From: Candidatus Poribacteria bacterium
GTDB taxonomy: Bacteria; Poribacteria; WGA-4E; WGA-3G
Direction of reading: 5' to 3'
NCBI GenBank assembly: GCA_009839745.1
Contig: VXPE01000122.1
Coordinates: 14,666-78,665, forward strand
DNA length: 64,000 bases
Every line of letters begins with the position of its first letter. Position 1 is the stretch's first letter. Under the pieces are notes generated by a model. The model saw only the letters and a program-made list of their open reading frames with translations. It had not been told where the DNA came from and did no database searches. Positions 1 through 8,258 of this stretch are shown here, in pieces. The position numbers and the translations under genes were made by a program.

Positions 1-57
1 TTTTAGATCGGCGTTGACAACGGAAACGCCGTCCAGAAGCACATGGTTAAAAAAACG
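1..57 (+). repeat. Family A leader element, copy A1
   Basis: The 55 bases from position 1 recur exactly at 141-195. The hairpin spans 9-31, with left arm CGGCGTTG, loop ACAACG and right arm GAAACGCCG, and a tail runs to GTTAAAAAA. Where the other copies meet an ATG, this one reads ACG and no gene follows. It is probably a duplicated or orphaned copy whose start codon was lost. Confidence 0.8.
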
Positions 58-140
58 ATTAAAGCTGTGTCGTGCTCGTTGTCCTTGCAGTATTCCAATT
101 GTTAACAGACCCTTCATAACCTGAAACAGAATCTTAACAA

Positions 141-194
141 TTTTAGATCGGCGTTGACAACGGAAACGCCGTCCAGAAGCACATGGTTAAAAAA
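141..194 (+). repeat. Family A leader element, copy A2, abutting a start codon
   Basis: This is an exact copy of positions 1-54. The hairpin lies at 149-171 and its 3' tail GTTAAAAAA runs directly into the ATG at 195. The 85 bases between A1 and A2 hold no gene that I can recognise. Confidence 0.8.
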
Positions 195-1016
195 ATGAAA
201 CTTTCACTTTCCGTCCGCGTCGCAGAAACGGCATCGAAAAGAGATGCCACGCATACCTTTGAACAACTGACTGAACTGGCAGCAGGACTCGGCTACGAGG
301 CAGTCTGCATGCGTGCCTCCCAAGTCGGTATCCACTCGCCTTTGGAGCACATTACCGCCGCGCGCAAACAGGCGGCATCGCTTAACCTGAAGGTCTCAAT
401 GATCACTGGGGATTTTCCTGTTCCGCTCAACAACGAGCAAGGACCGGATGGACTCCGCAATATAACCCCCTATCTGGATTTAACGGAACTTCTTGGCGCG
501 GATCTCATCCGCATTGCGATGAAAGTCGAGGCAGACATCCCATGGGCACAACGTGCCTCCGATGAAGCCGCTGAGCGCGGTATCCGTCTGGCACATCAAT
601 CGCATACGCAAAGTCTGTTTGAAACGGTAGAGGGTTCAGTCGATGTATTGAAGCGGGTGGGTAGAAAAAATTTCGGGATCATCTATGAACCTGCCAACCT
701 CGACCTGTGTGCTCAAGATTACGGTGTTGAGACACTCAAACGCTTTTCACCGTATCTTTTCAATGTCTATCTTCAGAATCACATTCGCCGACCAGAGGGA
801 AAGACACGCCTTTTGACGTGGATTCAGGGTGAAGTCCCGCACGATCCGATCCGTTTGCAGGACGAAGGTGGCATCGATTATCCACTGGTGTTTCGCGGAC
901 TGAAAGCGCTCAGTTACGATGGATACGTGACGGTGCATCAGGCATTCCGAGAAATTATGGAGCCTGAAGACGCAGCGGAGCAGAGTTACACCTATCTCAA
1001 ACCCTTTTGTGGATAG
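195..1016 (+). CDS. Sugar phosphate isomerase/epimerase-like TIM-barrel protein
   Basis: The 273-residue product resembles the xylose isomerase-like TIM-barrel family (AP endonuclease family 2 fold), which isomerises or epimerises sugars and inositol derivatives with a bound divalent metal. Visible family-like stretches include the N-terminal LSVRVAE strand, IYEPANLDL in the middle, and GYVTVHQAF near the end, which supply the acidic and histidine metal ligands expected of the fold. I chose the ATG at 195 because the leader element ends exactly there; an in-frame ATG at 183 lies inside that element. A sulfatase follows 22 bases downstream, so the two are probably co-transcribed. The substrate cannot be inferred. 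Confidence 0.8.
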   Translation: MKLSLSVRVAETASKRDATHTFEQLTELAAGLGYEAVCMRASQVGIHSPLEHITAARKQAASLNLKVSMITGDFPVPLNNEQGPDGLRNITPYLDLTELLGADLIRIAMKVEADIPWAQRASDEAAERGIRLAHQSHTQSLFETVEGSVDVLKRVGRKNFGIIYEPANLDLCAQDYGVETLKRFSPYLFNVYLQNHIRRPEGKTRLLTWIQGEVPHDPIRLQDEGGIDYPLVFRGLKALSYDGYVTVHQAFREIMEPEDAAEQSYTYLKPFCG

Positions 1017-1038
1017 GAAAGGTAGCACCTTTAGCACT

Positions 1039-2553
1039 ATGAGCACACAGCAACCGAATATCCTGATTATCACGACCGATCAGCAGCGGACAGATAGTTT
1101 GAGCTGCTATGGGTCAGCGTTTACAGATACACCGCATCTGGACCAGTTCGCCGCTGAAGGTGTCTGTTTTGAACGGGCATACTGTGCAAATCCAGTCTGC
1201 ACACCCGCTCGCGCCTCAATTTTTTCGGGACGATATGTGAGTCGTCACGGGGCGTGGAACGTCGGCATGAACGTCCCTGAAGACGAAACCCTGCTGTCAC
1301 ATCGACTTGCTGAAGTCGGCTATCGCACGCACTACATCGGTAAGGCACACTTCCAACCTTTCGGCGCATCCCCGGCAGTGTCAGTTGAAACCCGCGGCGA
1401 TACGAGGCGTTACCCGAATTTCCGGGGTCCCTACTATGGATTTGAGACGGTGGAACTGGCACTCGGTCATGCGACTTATGGCGTTGCGGGACATTACGGT
1501 GAGTGGGTGCGTTCGTGCGTTTCTGCGGAAACGTTCGCGAGTTACAGCAAAGCAACACGCCTGAGTGAACGGGGGTTCGGGGGCGAGGCTTACGATTGGG
1601 ATATACCCCTGAAATACCATAATAGCGTCTGGACAGCCGATCGGACAATAGATTTCCTATCAAACCGAGACACCTCTCAGCCGTTCCTATTGGCGGTCGG
1701 TTTCCAAGATCCGCATCATCCACACTGTGTTCCAACTGAATTCGAGGCGCGCGTTGATCCAGCGCACGTCTCACTGCCGGATTTTGTCGAAGGCGAGTTG
1801 GATGACAAGCCGCCCCACTTTTTAGAGGCACGATATGGTCAGCTTGAAAAGTCGGAGATCCGTGGCACGTTTGCCATCGCGGGACAGGGTGGTGGTGCGG
1901 ATTATCGCAAGGTCTCCGAAGCCGATGCCCGTCTTGGTAGAGCATACTATTACAATATGGTGAAGATTATCGATCAGCAGATGGGACGGATTCTGGAGTG
2001 TTTGGATACATACGGACTGACAGAGAATATGTTAGTGCTTTTCACGACCGATCACGGTGAACTTCTCGGTGATCACGGTCTCTGGATGAAGGGACCGTTC
2101 CATTATGAGCAGCTCGTCCGCGTGCCAACGTTGCTGCGATTCCCCGCAATGATTCCTGCTGGACAGCGGACACAGGCACTTTTCAGCCATGTTGATATCG
2201 TCCCGACGGTCCTCTCTGCAATCGGCTTGCCACCCCCATCAAATACAGATGGTGTGGACGTTATACCGATGCTTACAGGTGGGACGGCATCCACCCGAGA
2301 TTCGGTATTGGTTGAATGTGTGGACGATCCGCGCGGCTTGCGACTCAAAACGATTGTGACGGATACACGGAAACTGACATGGTATTGTGGGCACACTTAT
2401 GGGGAACTCTACGATCTGGAGCAGGATCCGAGTGAACGGGTCAATCAGTGGGAGAATAGTGCCTACGCTGCAGATAGGATGTATCTTATGGGTCGTATTC
2501 TTGAGACGATGGAACCATTGGAAAGAAGGGTTGAGCGGCTATCGTATGCGTAG
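1039..2553 (+). CDS. Sulfatase (formylglycine-type, alkaline phosphatase superfamily)
   Basis: The 504-residue protein is a type I sulfatase, hydrolysing sulfate esters. The start PNILIITTDQQR carries the metal-binding aspartates. CTPAR near residue 53 is the C-x-P-x-R motif whose cysteine is oxidised to formylglycine, and GKAHF follows. A second metal-site stretch, FTTDHGELLGDHGLWMKG, lies around residue 335. No signal peptide is visible, so cytoplasmic action is likely. The ATG at 1039 begins the conserved core; an upstream in-frame ATG at 1009 overlaps the isomerase gene. The formylglycine-generating enzyme is not in this window. Two other sulfatases occur here, at 52703 and 61862. Confidence 0.9.
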   Translation: MSTQQPNILIITTDQQRTDSLSCYGSAFTDTPHLDQFAAEGVCFERAYCANPVCTPARASIFSGRYVSRHGAWNVGMNVPEDETLLSHRLAEVGYRTHYIGKAHFQPFGASPAVSVETRGDTRRYPNFRGPYYGFETVELALGHATYGVAGHYGEWVRSCVSAETFASYSKATRLSERGFGGEAYDWDIPLKYHNSVWTADRTIDFLSNRDTSQPFLLAVGFQDPHHPHCVPTEFEARVDPAHVSLPDFVEGELDDKPPHFLEARYGQLEKSEIRGTFAIAGQGGGADYRKVSEADARLGRAYYYNMVKIIDQQMGRILECLDTYGLTENMLVLFTTDHGELLGDHGLWMKGPFHYEQLVRVPTLLRFPAMIPAGQRTQALFSHVDIVPTVLSAIGLPPPSNTDGVDVIPMLTGGTASTRDSVLVECVDDPRGLRLKTIVTDTRKLTWYCGHTYGELYDLEQDPSERVNQWENSAYAADRMYLMGRILETMEPLERRVERLSYA

Positions 2554-2702
2554 GATTCGATTTTTAGACTTGCATAAAAAAGAAAGATTGGGTATCATAC
2601 TAAAATAGGAGGCGCACACCGTGTGCCGTAACCAGATTTCCAATCCTCTTTCGTCCCGTAGGGACGATATATTTATAGAGGGAAAACATTGGGGGCATCC
2701 AG
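2554..2702 (+). repeat. Intergenic spacer with palindromic repeats
   Basis: The spacer holds an imperfect GC-rich palindrome at 2611-2627 and a perfect hairpin at 2652-2666 (CGTCCC, loop GTA, GGGACG). The hairpin is followed by ATATATTTATAG. A similar ATATATTTCTAA tract flanks the hairpin near secA at 22511. No gene is seen. Confidence 0.6.
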
Positions 2703-3515
2703 ATGGAGCCTACACTATCCATTGTGATTCCGATTTACAACGAGGTTGCAAGTCTAAAAGAACTCCTGCAACAGGTCGGTAGTGTTGAAATCGGTATGAA
2801 AAAAGAGTTGATTCTCGTTGATGATTTTTCAACAGATGGCACACGCGATATTTTAAAGGAAATTGAAGCCATTCAAGCAGATTCAGACGAGATACGTCAG
2901 TATATCTCAGTACCCCAGATGCCCTCAAATGAAAATGCTATCTCCGATAGCGAAGTCCCGAAATCCGAAAGTTCCGCAGAAAACACCTCTGATATCTCCG
3001 CAAAAGTCTTTTATCACGATGTGAATAAAGGAAAAGGAGCAACTCTTCGGACTGGATTCCAGCATATCACGGGTGAAATTACTCTCATCCAAGATGCTGA
3101 CTTGGAGTATGATCCAGAAGATTATCCTAAATTGCTTCAGCCTATCCTCACTGGAGAAGCCGATGTTGTATACGGCTCTCGGTTTCTGGAGGGGCGACAA
3201 ACGGGATTGTTGCGCAGTTACCTCGCAAATCAATTTCTGACGACCCTTGCCAACATCGTCAATGGCACAAGGCTTACCGATATGGAGACTTGTTATAAGG
3301 TGATCCGAACATCAATTCTAAAGGAGATTTCGCTGTATTCGGATAGGTTCGGCTTTGAGCCTGAAATTACGGCGAAACTTGCCCGACGAAAGTGTAAAAT
3401 CGTTGAGGTGCCTATCTCCTACCGCGGCAGAGACTACCATGAAGGGAAAACAGTGAGTTGGAAAGATGGTGTCGCCGCAATTTTTCACATCCTCCGTTTC
3501 CGATTCTTTTCATAG
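2703..3515 (+). CDS. Family 2 glycosyltransferase, dolichyl-phosphate mannose synthase-like
   Basis: The 270-residue GT-A enzyme begins LSIVIPIYNE and has LILVDDFSTDGT, the nucleotide-sugar binding core, then the metal-binding QDADLEYDPEDY and the downstream GSRFL stretch. It most resembles polyprenyl-phosphate mannose/glucose synthases, which charge a lipid carrier with a sugar. A poorly conserved, Ser/Glu-rich insert spans roughly residues 60-105. It lacks the C-terminal membrane segments of some relatives, so it is probably a peripheral enzyme at the cytoplasmic membrane. The recQ start lies eight bases after its stop, suggesting co-transcription without a functional link. Confidence 0.85.
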   Translation: MEPTLSIVIPIYNEVASLKELLQQVGSVEIGMKKELILVDDFSTDGTRDILKEIEAIQADSDEIRQYISVPQMPSNENAISDSEVPKSESSAENTSDISAKVFYHDVNKGKGATLRTGFQHITGEITLIQDADLEYDPEDYPKLLQPILTGEADVVYGSRFLEGRQTGLLRSYLANQFLTTLANIVNGTRLTDMETCYKVIRTSILKEISLYSDRFGFEPEITAKLARRKCKIVEVPISYRGRDYHEGKTVSWKDGVAAIFHILRFRFFS

Positions 3516-3522
3516 TGAAAAT

Positions 3523-5337
3523 ATGTCTAATTTGCGAGACTTGCTTAAAGAGGTAGATGCTATCCTCAACTCGGAAACCGATGTGTCAAGGGTTCCGACA
3601 CAGGATTGTGAATCGCCAGCAGATCCCCTTTTGGTAGCACTCGATACCTACTTCGGTTACACTTTTTTCCGTAAAGGGCAACGCGAGATTGTTGAGGCAA
3701 TCTTAGAGGGCGAAAACGTATTTGCTGTATTCCCAACAGGACACGGAAAGTCGTTGTGTTATCAACTTCCTGCGTTGATGCTTGAGGGCATAACGATCGT
3801 GATCTCACCTCTCATTTCACTGATGAAGGACCAGGTCGATGCCTTACGAGAGCAAGGGATTCATTCGGTTGCGCTCATAAACAGCACGCAGACCTGGGAA
3901 GAATACCAGCGTGAATTGGCGCGTCTGAGACGCAATGAAATAAAACTGCTCTACATCTCACCAGAACGCCTTCGGAGCCGACGGTTCTTGGACATCTTGA
4001 ATGCGTTTCCCATCTCGCTATTCGTCATTGATGAGGCGCATTGTATCTCACAATGGGGACGCGATTTCCGTCCTGCCTATCTATCGCTCAAAGATACGAT
4101 TGACGTTCTCCAACCGCGCGTTATCGCACTTTTCACCGCAACAGCACCCCCAGAGATTCAAGAAGATATCCTCAACGTGTTGAACATACCAACACCGCGC
4201 ACCCTTACACAAGGGATCGAGCGCCCCAATTTGAAATTGGTCGTCCAACAGAGTGAAGATGACGATGAAAAGTATCAACACCTCGAAAGGTTTCTCACCG
4301 ATCAGGACCCAAATCTTCTGCCAATTCGTCTGGGGAATCTGAAGACTTCACCGAAAAATGGGATCATCTATGCGGGACGCCGGCGAGAGACTGAGGAGGT
4401 CTCGGACTTTCTTCAAAGACGCGGATTTCGGGCAGATTTCTATCACGCTGGACTTGAACCTAACGAACGCACCCGCGTGCAAGAAGCCTTTTTTGATAAT
4501 AGTGAGAACGGATTAGATATCGTTGTTGCCACAAACGCCTTCGGTATGGGTATAGACAAACCGGATATCCGATACATCGTGCATTGGACGCTTACTGGCA
4601 CGCTTGAGGAGTATTGTCAAGAAGTGGGTAGGGCGGGTAGAGATGAAGAGGATGCCCTCTGTATCCTACTTTTTTGTAACGATGACCGCGGGTTACACGA
4701 GTGGTTTATCAAAGAGAGCGCACCGGATAAGCAGTTTTTGCTTAAACTTTTAAAGGTTGTTGAAAATTTCAGAGGGAGCGAAAGGTATCGCACAATTTCT
4801 AACGATGAATTGGAGTGGATGAGCAGTGCTAAAGGGACAAAAATCCACGTCTGCCTCAGTTATCTGGAAAAACTCGGATTTTTGAAGCGGTGGTATAACG
4901 TGCCGTCTCAGCTTTCTGTGAGATTTCGCGGATCTTGGATTGGCGCAGGCGCACCAATGGAAGCAACCCAGCGTGAATTACTCGGTCAATTGCGGGGTGG
5001 AAAACCAAAGACGATTTTAGAACTCTGTGAAGCCGTTGGAGAAAACCCGAAGGAGATCATGGAAGGCCTTGCCGAGTTGCAAAGCGAGGGTTATATCCAG
5101 TACTGGGGGCAGGAAGATTTGCTCCTCATTGAACTCCTTGAGGACAGTCAAATGCTCAGCACACTGACAGATGAACAGATTGAGGTCGGCGACTATGTTC
5201 GCCGAAAACAGAGCCAACTCAATCAGATGATCGTTTATGCGTTAGAGACGACCTGCCGAATGCGTGTGATTCGAAATTATTTCGGTGAATCTGTTGACGA
5301 AGGTTACCGGTGTGGGATGTGCGATTTGTGTCAATAG
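3523..5337 (+). CDS. recQ: ATP-dependent DNA helicase RecQ
   Basis: This 604-residue superfamily 2 helicase unwinds DNA in recombination and repair. Motif I is FPTGHGKSLCYQLPAL, motif II is VIDEAHCISQWG (DEAH box), the C-terminal helicase lobe has YAGRRRETEEV, and motif VI is QEVGRAGRDEED. A winged-helix-like region follows at about 400-560. The cysteine cluster CRMRVIRNYFGE...CGMCDLC sits at the extreme C terminus instead of directly after the helicase core as in E. coli RecQ, and no HRDC domain is visible. Motif I has histidine where serine is usual. I chose the ATG at 3523 over the in-frame start at 3466, which overlaps the glycosyltransferase. Confidence 0.92.
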   Translation: MSNLRDLLKEVDAILNSETDVSRVPTQDCESPADPLLVALDTYFGYTFFRKGQREIVEAILEGENVFAVFPTGHGKSLCYQLPALMLEGITIVISPLISLMKDQVDALREQGIHSVALINSTQTWEEYQRELARLRRNEIKLLYISPERLRSRRFLDILNAFPISLFVIDEAHCISQWGRDFRPAYLSLKDTIDVLQPRVIALFTATAPPEIQEDILNVLNIPTPRTLTQGIERPNLKLVVQQSEDDDEKYQHLERFLTDQDPNLLPIRLGNLKTSPKNGIIYAGRRRETEEVSDFLQRRGFRADFYHAGLEPNERTRVQEAFFDNSENGLDIVVATNAFGMGIDKPDIRYIVHWTLTGTLEEYCQEVGRAGRDEEDALCILLFCNDDRGLHEWFIKESAPDKQFLLKLLKVVENFRGSERYRTISNDELEWMSSAKGTKIHVCLSYLEKLGFLKRWYNVPSQLSVRFRGSWIGAGAPMEATQRELLGQLRGGKPKTILELCEAVGENPKEIMEGLAELQSEGYIQYWGQEDLLLIELLEDSQMLSTLTDEQIEVGDYVRRKQSQLNQMIVYALETTCRMRVIRNYFGESVDEGYRCGMCDLCQ

Positions 5338-5367
5338 TTTTCAGTCTTTACTATAACTGTTCATTAT

Positions 5368-6633
5368 TTAACTTTCGGTGCGGAGTGCTTCAATCGGTGA
5401 AAGCTGAGCGGCGAGTATCGCTGGATAGACCCCGAAAGTGATGCCCATGAAAACTGAGAAGATAACGGAGGTCAATATCCACGGCAAAGAGAGCACAACG
5501 GGCCATTCTGGCACAACCTGTACAATTCGGACAGCAAGTTGCGCCATACCGTGTGCTGCCATCCAGCCTCCTGCAATGCCGAGCACCGCACCCGACAAAC
5601 AGAGACAGATGGATTCCGTCAAGAACTGACAGAAAATGTGAATCCGTTTCGCCCCGACGGATTTCCGCAAGCCTATCTCTCGCGTCTTTTCACCGACAGA
5701 GACGAGGCATATATTCATGATGCCGATGCCACTGACAAAGAGCGAAAAGCTGGCAATACTCCCTAAAGTAATTTTTATCACTTTTTCAATGTGGTCAAGT
5801 CGCCTGGCTGTCCGTTTTGCTATCCAGAGTCCGATAAAGTCATCCTTCCCTCGGTGCCTTTTACGTAGAATGTGCTTAACCGAATCAACGATGCTATCAA
5901 TATCGGTCCCTTTTTCAAAAAAGACGACCATATCTTCGAGATAGCGGGTGCCTGTGATCCGTTGTTGGTATGTTGTTAAGGGAACACAAAGGGCATCATC
6001 TAAAGAATACCAGATACTGAGGCTGCGGCCCTTTGGTTTCATCACCCCCACGACCTGTAGCCTGACTGTCGCTCCCCGCCAACGATACCGAACCTTTACC
6101 TCCTGTCCAATTGGGGATTCCTCTCCAAACAGTTCAGTAGCGGTATCGGCACCGAGGACACACACCTGCTTGGCATCTTCAATATCCCCCTCCGAAAGGA
6201 ATCTACCAGACTGTAACTTCCATCTCATGCCGTGTGCGTAGTCTGGCGTAACACCTTCCAGAAGCGGTCTGGCTTGGTTCCCATTCCTGCTGGTAACGAA
6301 GGTTTCGTAGCCTTCATGTTTGGGCAGGACATATAGAACATTCGGACATTCTGCCTCAATCGCAAGCGCGTCCTCAAGGGTATACCGTTCAGTGGTGCGT
6401 CGAACCAACCGTCGGCGTTTCCAAATAGAGGTCCGTGTCCAGAATTGGACTTGGTTTGCGCCGCCGAGGGTATCGATGTCTTGGGCGATAAGAAGTTTCG
6501 CACCATCGCCGATTGCGATCATGCACAGCACACTGGCAATCCCGATAAAGATACCGAGAATAGACAAACCGGCGCGGAGTTTATTTTGGACAAGATGCGC
6601 AATACCTGCGGTGATAGCATCACGAAATTTCAT
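5368..6633 (-). CDS. ABC transporter permease, MacB/FtsX type
   Basis: The 421-residue inner-membrane protein has a first transmembrane helix at about 20-40 (NKLRAGLSILGIFIGIASV), a long periplasmic MacB_PCD-like domain at about 45-275, and three C-terminal helices forming the FtsX domain, ending in the typical SPIEALRTES. Relatives are mechanotransmission ABC exporters for lipoproteins, peptides or antibiotics. No ATPase or adaptor partner is adjacent; recQ is convergent on the other side. The ATG lies immediately beside a CAGTTGTCAG-type repeat upstream. Confidence 0.85.
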   Translation of the reverse strand: MKFRDAITAGIAHLVQNKLRAGLSILGIFIGIASVLCMIAIGDGAKLLIAQDIDTLGGANQVQFWTRTSIWKRRRLVRRTTERYTLEDALAIEAECPNVLYVLPKHEGYETFVTSRNGNQARPLLEGVTPDYAHGMRWKLQSGRFLSEGDIEDAKQVCVLGADTATELFGEESPIGQEVKVRYRWRGATVRLQVVGVMKPKGRSLSIWYSLDDALCVPLTTYQQRITGTRYLEDMVVFFEKGTDIDSIVDSVKHILRKRHRGKDDFIGLWIAKRTARRLDHIEKVIKITLGSIASFSLFVSGIGIMNICLVSVGEKTREIGLRKSVGAKRIHIFCQFLTESICLCLSGAVLGIAGGWMAAHGMAQLAVRIVQVVPEWPVVLSLPWILTSVIFSVFMGITFGVYPAILAAQLSPIEALRTES

Positions 6634-6967
6634 TGTTATGGTTTTCAGTTGTCAGTTTTCAGTTGTCGGTGGGACGCGTGGGCGTTGCAAACGTTTTGTC
6701 TGCCACACATCCTTTTAACCAAAAACCGAGAACCGATAATCACTTATACAGACCTTTGGATGCACTTTCAAGGAATTCAACACGTCTCGTTCAAGTGCTA
6801 ATTTAAAGAATCACAGGTGTTTAAACCTCATTTTCACTTGAAAATTCATCTCGTCGGACGTTGTTGTGGTTATATAGAGGCGGATTCTCGGCAAAAAGGC
6901 TTAAAAAAGATAAAAACCAGTTTTCTGGAGTATGTGAAACGGAAGAAAACAAATTGGAGGGGTGAGT
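6634..6967. repeat. Intergenic region with family G palindromic repeat (copy G1)
   Basis: Tandem-like GGTTTTCAGTTGTCAG and TTTTCAGTTGTCGGT units lie at about 6640-6672. The partner AACCAAAAACCGAGAACCG lies at about 6718-6736, so the stretch can fold as an imperfect palindrome. It begins three bases from the ATG of the permease gene on the minus strand. The remainder (6740-6967) is AT-rich with no gene recognised. Confidence 0.6.
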
Positions 6968-8239
6968 TTAGGTTTCAGAGCGATCTACAGTATCAACAGG
7001 ATTGAGGTTACTGAGTGCCTGCGCATAGACCTGTCGGAGGGGGACGTTGTTCTGTTCCGCAAGCCGTTTGCAATCTTCATATTCGGGAACGGTTTTAATA
7101 AGGATGTCGTTGAGATACCCACGTTTCGCTCGAACTGTTCCCCACCGCGTCTTGACGTAGATGAAGTTGCGCCGTAGTTTGACCCGATTGGCAGACGAGA
7201 ATCTGACGCCAAAGGTCGTGGTTTCGGTGAGCAAGCGTTCGATGAGTTTATCGCGATGGGTCGTAGGACAGAGGACTGTTATCTGTGTGGCGGGTCTGTT
7301 CTTTTTCATGAAAATGGGTGTGAGAAAAACATCAAGCGCGCCGTCTTCAAAGAGCTGAGAGGTGACATACCCCGTAATCTCTGGCGACATATCGTCCACA
7401 TTGGTCTCAATGATGTCCACGCTGTCAGTTTCGGCGTGATGGTGGGTCGTTTGTAAACCGCCACTTGAAATCTTTTCACCGAGACAGAGGCGGAGGAGGT
7501 TGGGTCGTTGTTCAAGGTCGCGAGTGCCAGCACCGTACCCGACGCGATCCAATCGCATGTGGGGCATGGCACCGAATTCCTGCGATAATGTTGTAATGAG
7601 TGCAGCACCCGTCGGCGTTACCAGTTCTTTGGGTATATCGGTTTGATGAATCGGAAGACCCTTTAGGAGTTCCATTGTGCCGGGGACAGGAACAGGCATG
7701 CGTCCGTGAGCGCATTGGACAAAGCCCCTACCGAGAGAAAGGGGTGATGCGTAAACTGCGTCAACGTCGAGATAGGTCAAACCGATGACAGAACCGACGA
7801 TGTCCACAATTGAATCGATGCCACTCACCTCGTGGAGATGAACGTCGGCTTTGTCCATGTTGTGAACCTTCGCCTCTGCTTCGGCGAGCCTGTCAAAGAC
7901 GCGTTTGGCGGTATCCCGAATTTCTGGGTCTAAACCGCTGTCATCAAGCAATTTGAAAATATCGGAGAGATGACGAGCGGGTCCGTGCTCGTGGTGATGC
8001 CCATGCTCATGGTGTGAATCTGCGTGTGAGGTGTGTGCAGGGTGCACCTCCACAATCGCTTTGGTCCCGGTAATGCTGTGTTTCTTTGCTTTTTCAAAGT
8101 GTAGACTAAACTCGGCATCGAGTTTGAGCGTAGACAATCCCTCCCTAAGCATTTCGGGGGGAACGCCAGCATCGACGAGGGCACCCAGTGTCATATCGCC
8201 GCTAATACCTGAGAAACAGTCGAAATACGCGATTTTCAC
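6968..8239 (-). CDS. larC: Nickel pincer cofactor biosynthesis protein LarC
   Basis: The 423-residue protein matches the LarC (DUF111) family, which inserts nickel into the pyridinium-dithiocarboxylate cofactor of lactate racemase-like enzymes. KIAYFDCFSGISGDM opens the protein, and ETNVDDMSPE lies in the second half. A histidine-rich stretch at about 77-95 (DSHHEHGHHHEHG) is consistent with nickel binding. In Lactobacillus the gene is read through a programmed frameshift; here both halves are in one frame. I chose the GTG at 8239, preceded by AAGAGGATG and 20 bases after the sigma-factor stop. An in-frame ATG at 8329 would overlap that gene. larA, larB and larE are not seen here. Confidence 0.9.
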   Translation of the reverse strand: MKIAYFDCFSGISGDMTLGALVDAGVPPEMLREGLSTLKLDAEFSLHFEKAKKHSITGTKAIVEVHPAHTSHADSHHEHGHHHEHGPARHLSDIFKLLDDSGLDPEIRDTAKRVFDRLAEAEAKVHNMDKADVHLHEVSGIDSIVDIVGSVIGLTYLDVDAVYASPLSLGRGFVQCAHGRMPVPVPGTMELLKGLPIHQTDIPKELVTPTGAALITTLSQEFGAMPHMRLDRVGYGAGTRDLEQRPNLLRLCLGEKISSGGLQTTHHHAETDSVDIIETNVDDMSPEITGYVTSQLFEDGALDVFLTPIFMKKNRPATQITVLCPTTHRDKLIERLLTETTTFGVRFSSANRVKLRRNFIYVKTRWGTVRAKRGYLNDILIKTVPEYEDCKRLAEQNNVPLRQVYAQALSNLNPVDTVDRSET

Positions 8240-8258
8240 TATATTATAGTCATCCTCT

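Noticed and set aside
1121-1945. Long open frame on the minus strand inside the sulfatase gene
   Set aside because: Its translation has no recognisable domain and it lies wholly opposite a well-supported sulfatase; it is a shadow frame.
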